Shown piece by piece: positions 12,185-12,328 of a DNA stretch of 12,328 nucleotides. A program made the translations under genes and the position numbers. Under the pieces are notes generated by a model, which did no database searches, was not told where the DNA came from, and saw only the letters and a program-made list of their open reading frames with translations. The stretch's first letter is position 1, and each line of letters opens with the position of its first letter. This DNA comes from Johnsonella ignava ATCC 51276 (GTDB lineage: Bacteria > Bacillota > Clostridia > Lachnospirales > Lachnospiraceae), in assembly GCF_000235445.1 (NCBI RefSeq), contig NZ_JH378843.1, forward strand, positions 1-12,328. The letters run 5' to 3'.

Positions 12185-12328
12185 GGGCTCATTACCGTTA
12201 TCAGTTCATTTATGACAAGCACAATGAACTTTGGACTGTAAAGCTTATGTGCGAAACTCTTCATGTAAGCATTTCAGGTTATTACAAGTATAAAACAATC
12301 TTAATAAACCCGGTAAAGATAATATTCT
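12163..12328 (+). pseudogene. IS3 transposase OrfB, N-terminal fragment with likely frameshift
   Basis: The -1 frame after the slippery site reads RRKPEEIRAHYRYQFIYDKH, then NELWTVKLMCETLHVSISGY and YKYK, the normal OrfB N-terminus ending in the SGYY motif. After YKYK the frame gives TILINPVKIIF, whereas the neighbouring frame gives NNLNKPGKDNI, which looks much more like the usual linker of IS3 OrfB. A one-base deletion in the A run at about 12290-12295 would explain this. The DDE catalytic domain lies outside the window. If the deletion is real, this copy cannot make an active fused transposase. Confidence 0.6.

Larger units (their letters stand above)
11828..12328 (+). mobile_element. IS3-family insertion sequence, upstream part (right copy)
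   Basis: This element interrupts mobC and runs off the window. Its upstream end lies somewhere at 11824-11842, where the mobC frame stops matching; the exact terminus cannot be fixed without the other end. OrfA and the start of orfB are present with a frameshift site between them. Its OrfA shares only the general HTH plus coiled-coil plan with the left IS, so it is a different element. Confidence 0.8.

Overview
The window is low-GC DNA with Gram-positive ribosome binding sites and gene families typical of Firmicutes, most likely a gut or oral clostridium or a streptococcus receiving clostridial mobile DNA. It reads as one stretch of an integrative conjugative or mobilisable element that carries a nutrient-transport cargo and has been broken at both ends by unrelated IS3-family insertion sequences. 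No rRNA, tRNA or CRISPR array was seen.

Layout from left to right. At 1 to about 480 is the upstream half of an IS3-family element on the minus strand (start of orfB, all of orfA, with a -1 frameshift site). It cuts off the C-terminus of a large serine recombinase (457-1743, minus), which is preceded by a 52-residue SHOCT-like protein (1781-1939). Upstream, from about 1990 to 3342, lie two diverged copies of a roughly 330-bp non-coding or leader-type unit. Each holds a hairpin with compensating changes and a very short ORF with a strong ribosome binding site. A small IS200-like element (tnpA, no standard start codon) sits between them. Then come a terminator, an ICE-type sigma-70-like factor (3487-3903) and two tiny ORFs coupled to it.

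The centre, 4159-11192, is a compact minus-strand cargo operon: tetR-type regulator, two half-size exporter-fold ABC proteins, a fused two-domain ECF ATPase, EcfT and a Trep_Strep-type S component. The five transport genes overlap or nearly touch, apart from one gap that holds a 20-codon coupling ORF. A perfect 26-bp palindrome covers the -10 box of the transport promoter, and its half-sites recur around the tetR promoter, so the regulator very probably controls both. The combination of an exporter-fold ABC pair with an ECF module suggests import of a metallophore or other scarce small molecule; this is inference.

The right end, 11361-11839, faces the plus strand. A cluster of inverted repeats that looks like an oriT is followed by a promoter, a transcription attenuator with a visible alternative antiterminator, and the first 42 or so codons of a mobC-type mobilisation gene. 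That gene is cut by a second IS3-family element (about 11828 to the end), whose orfB seems to carry a one-base deletion. With its recombinase truncated and mobC broken, the element is probably immobile unless helped in trans, leaving the transport cargo as a stranded passenger.
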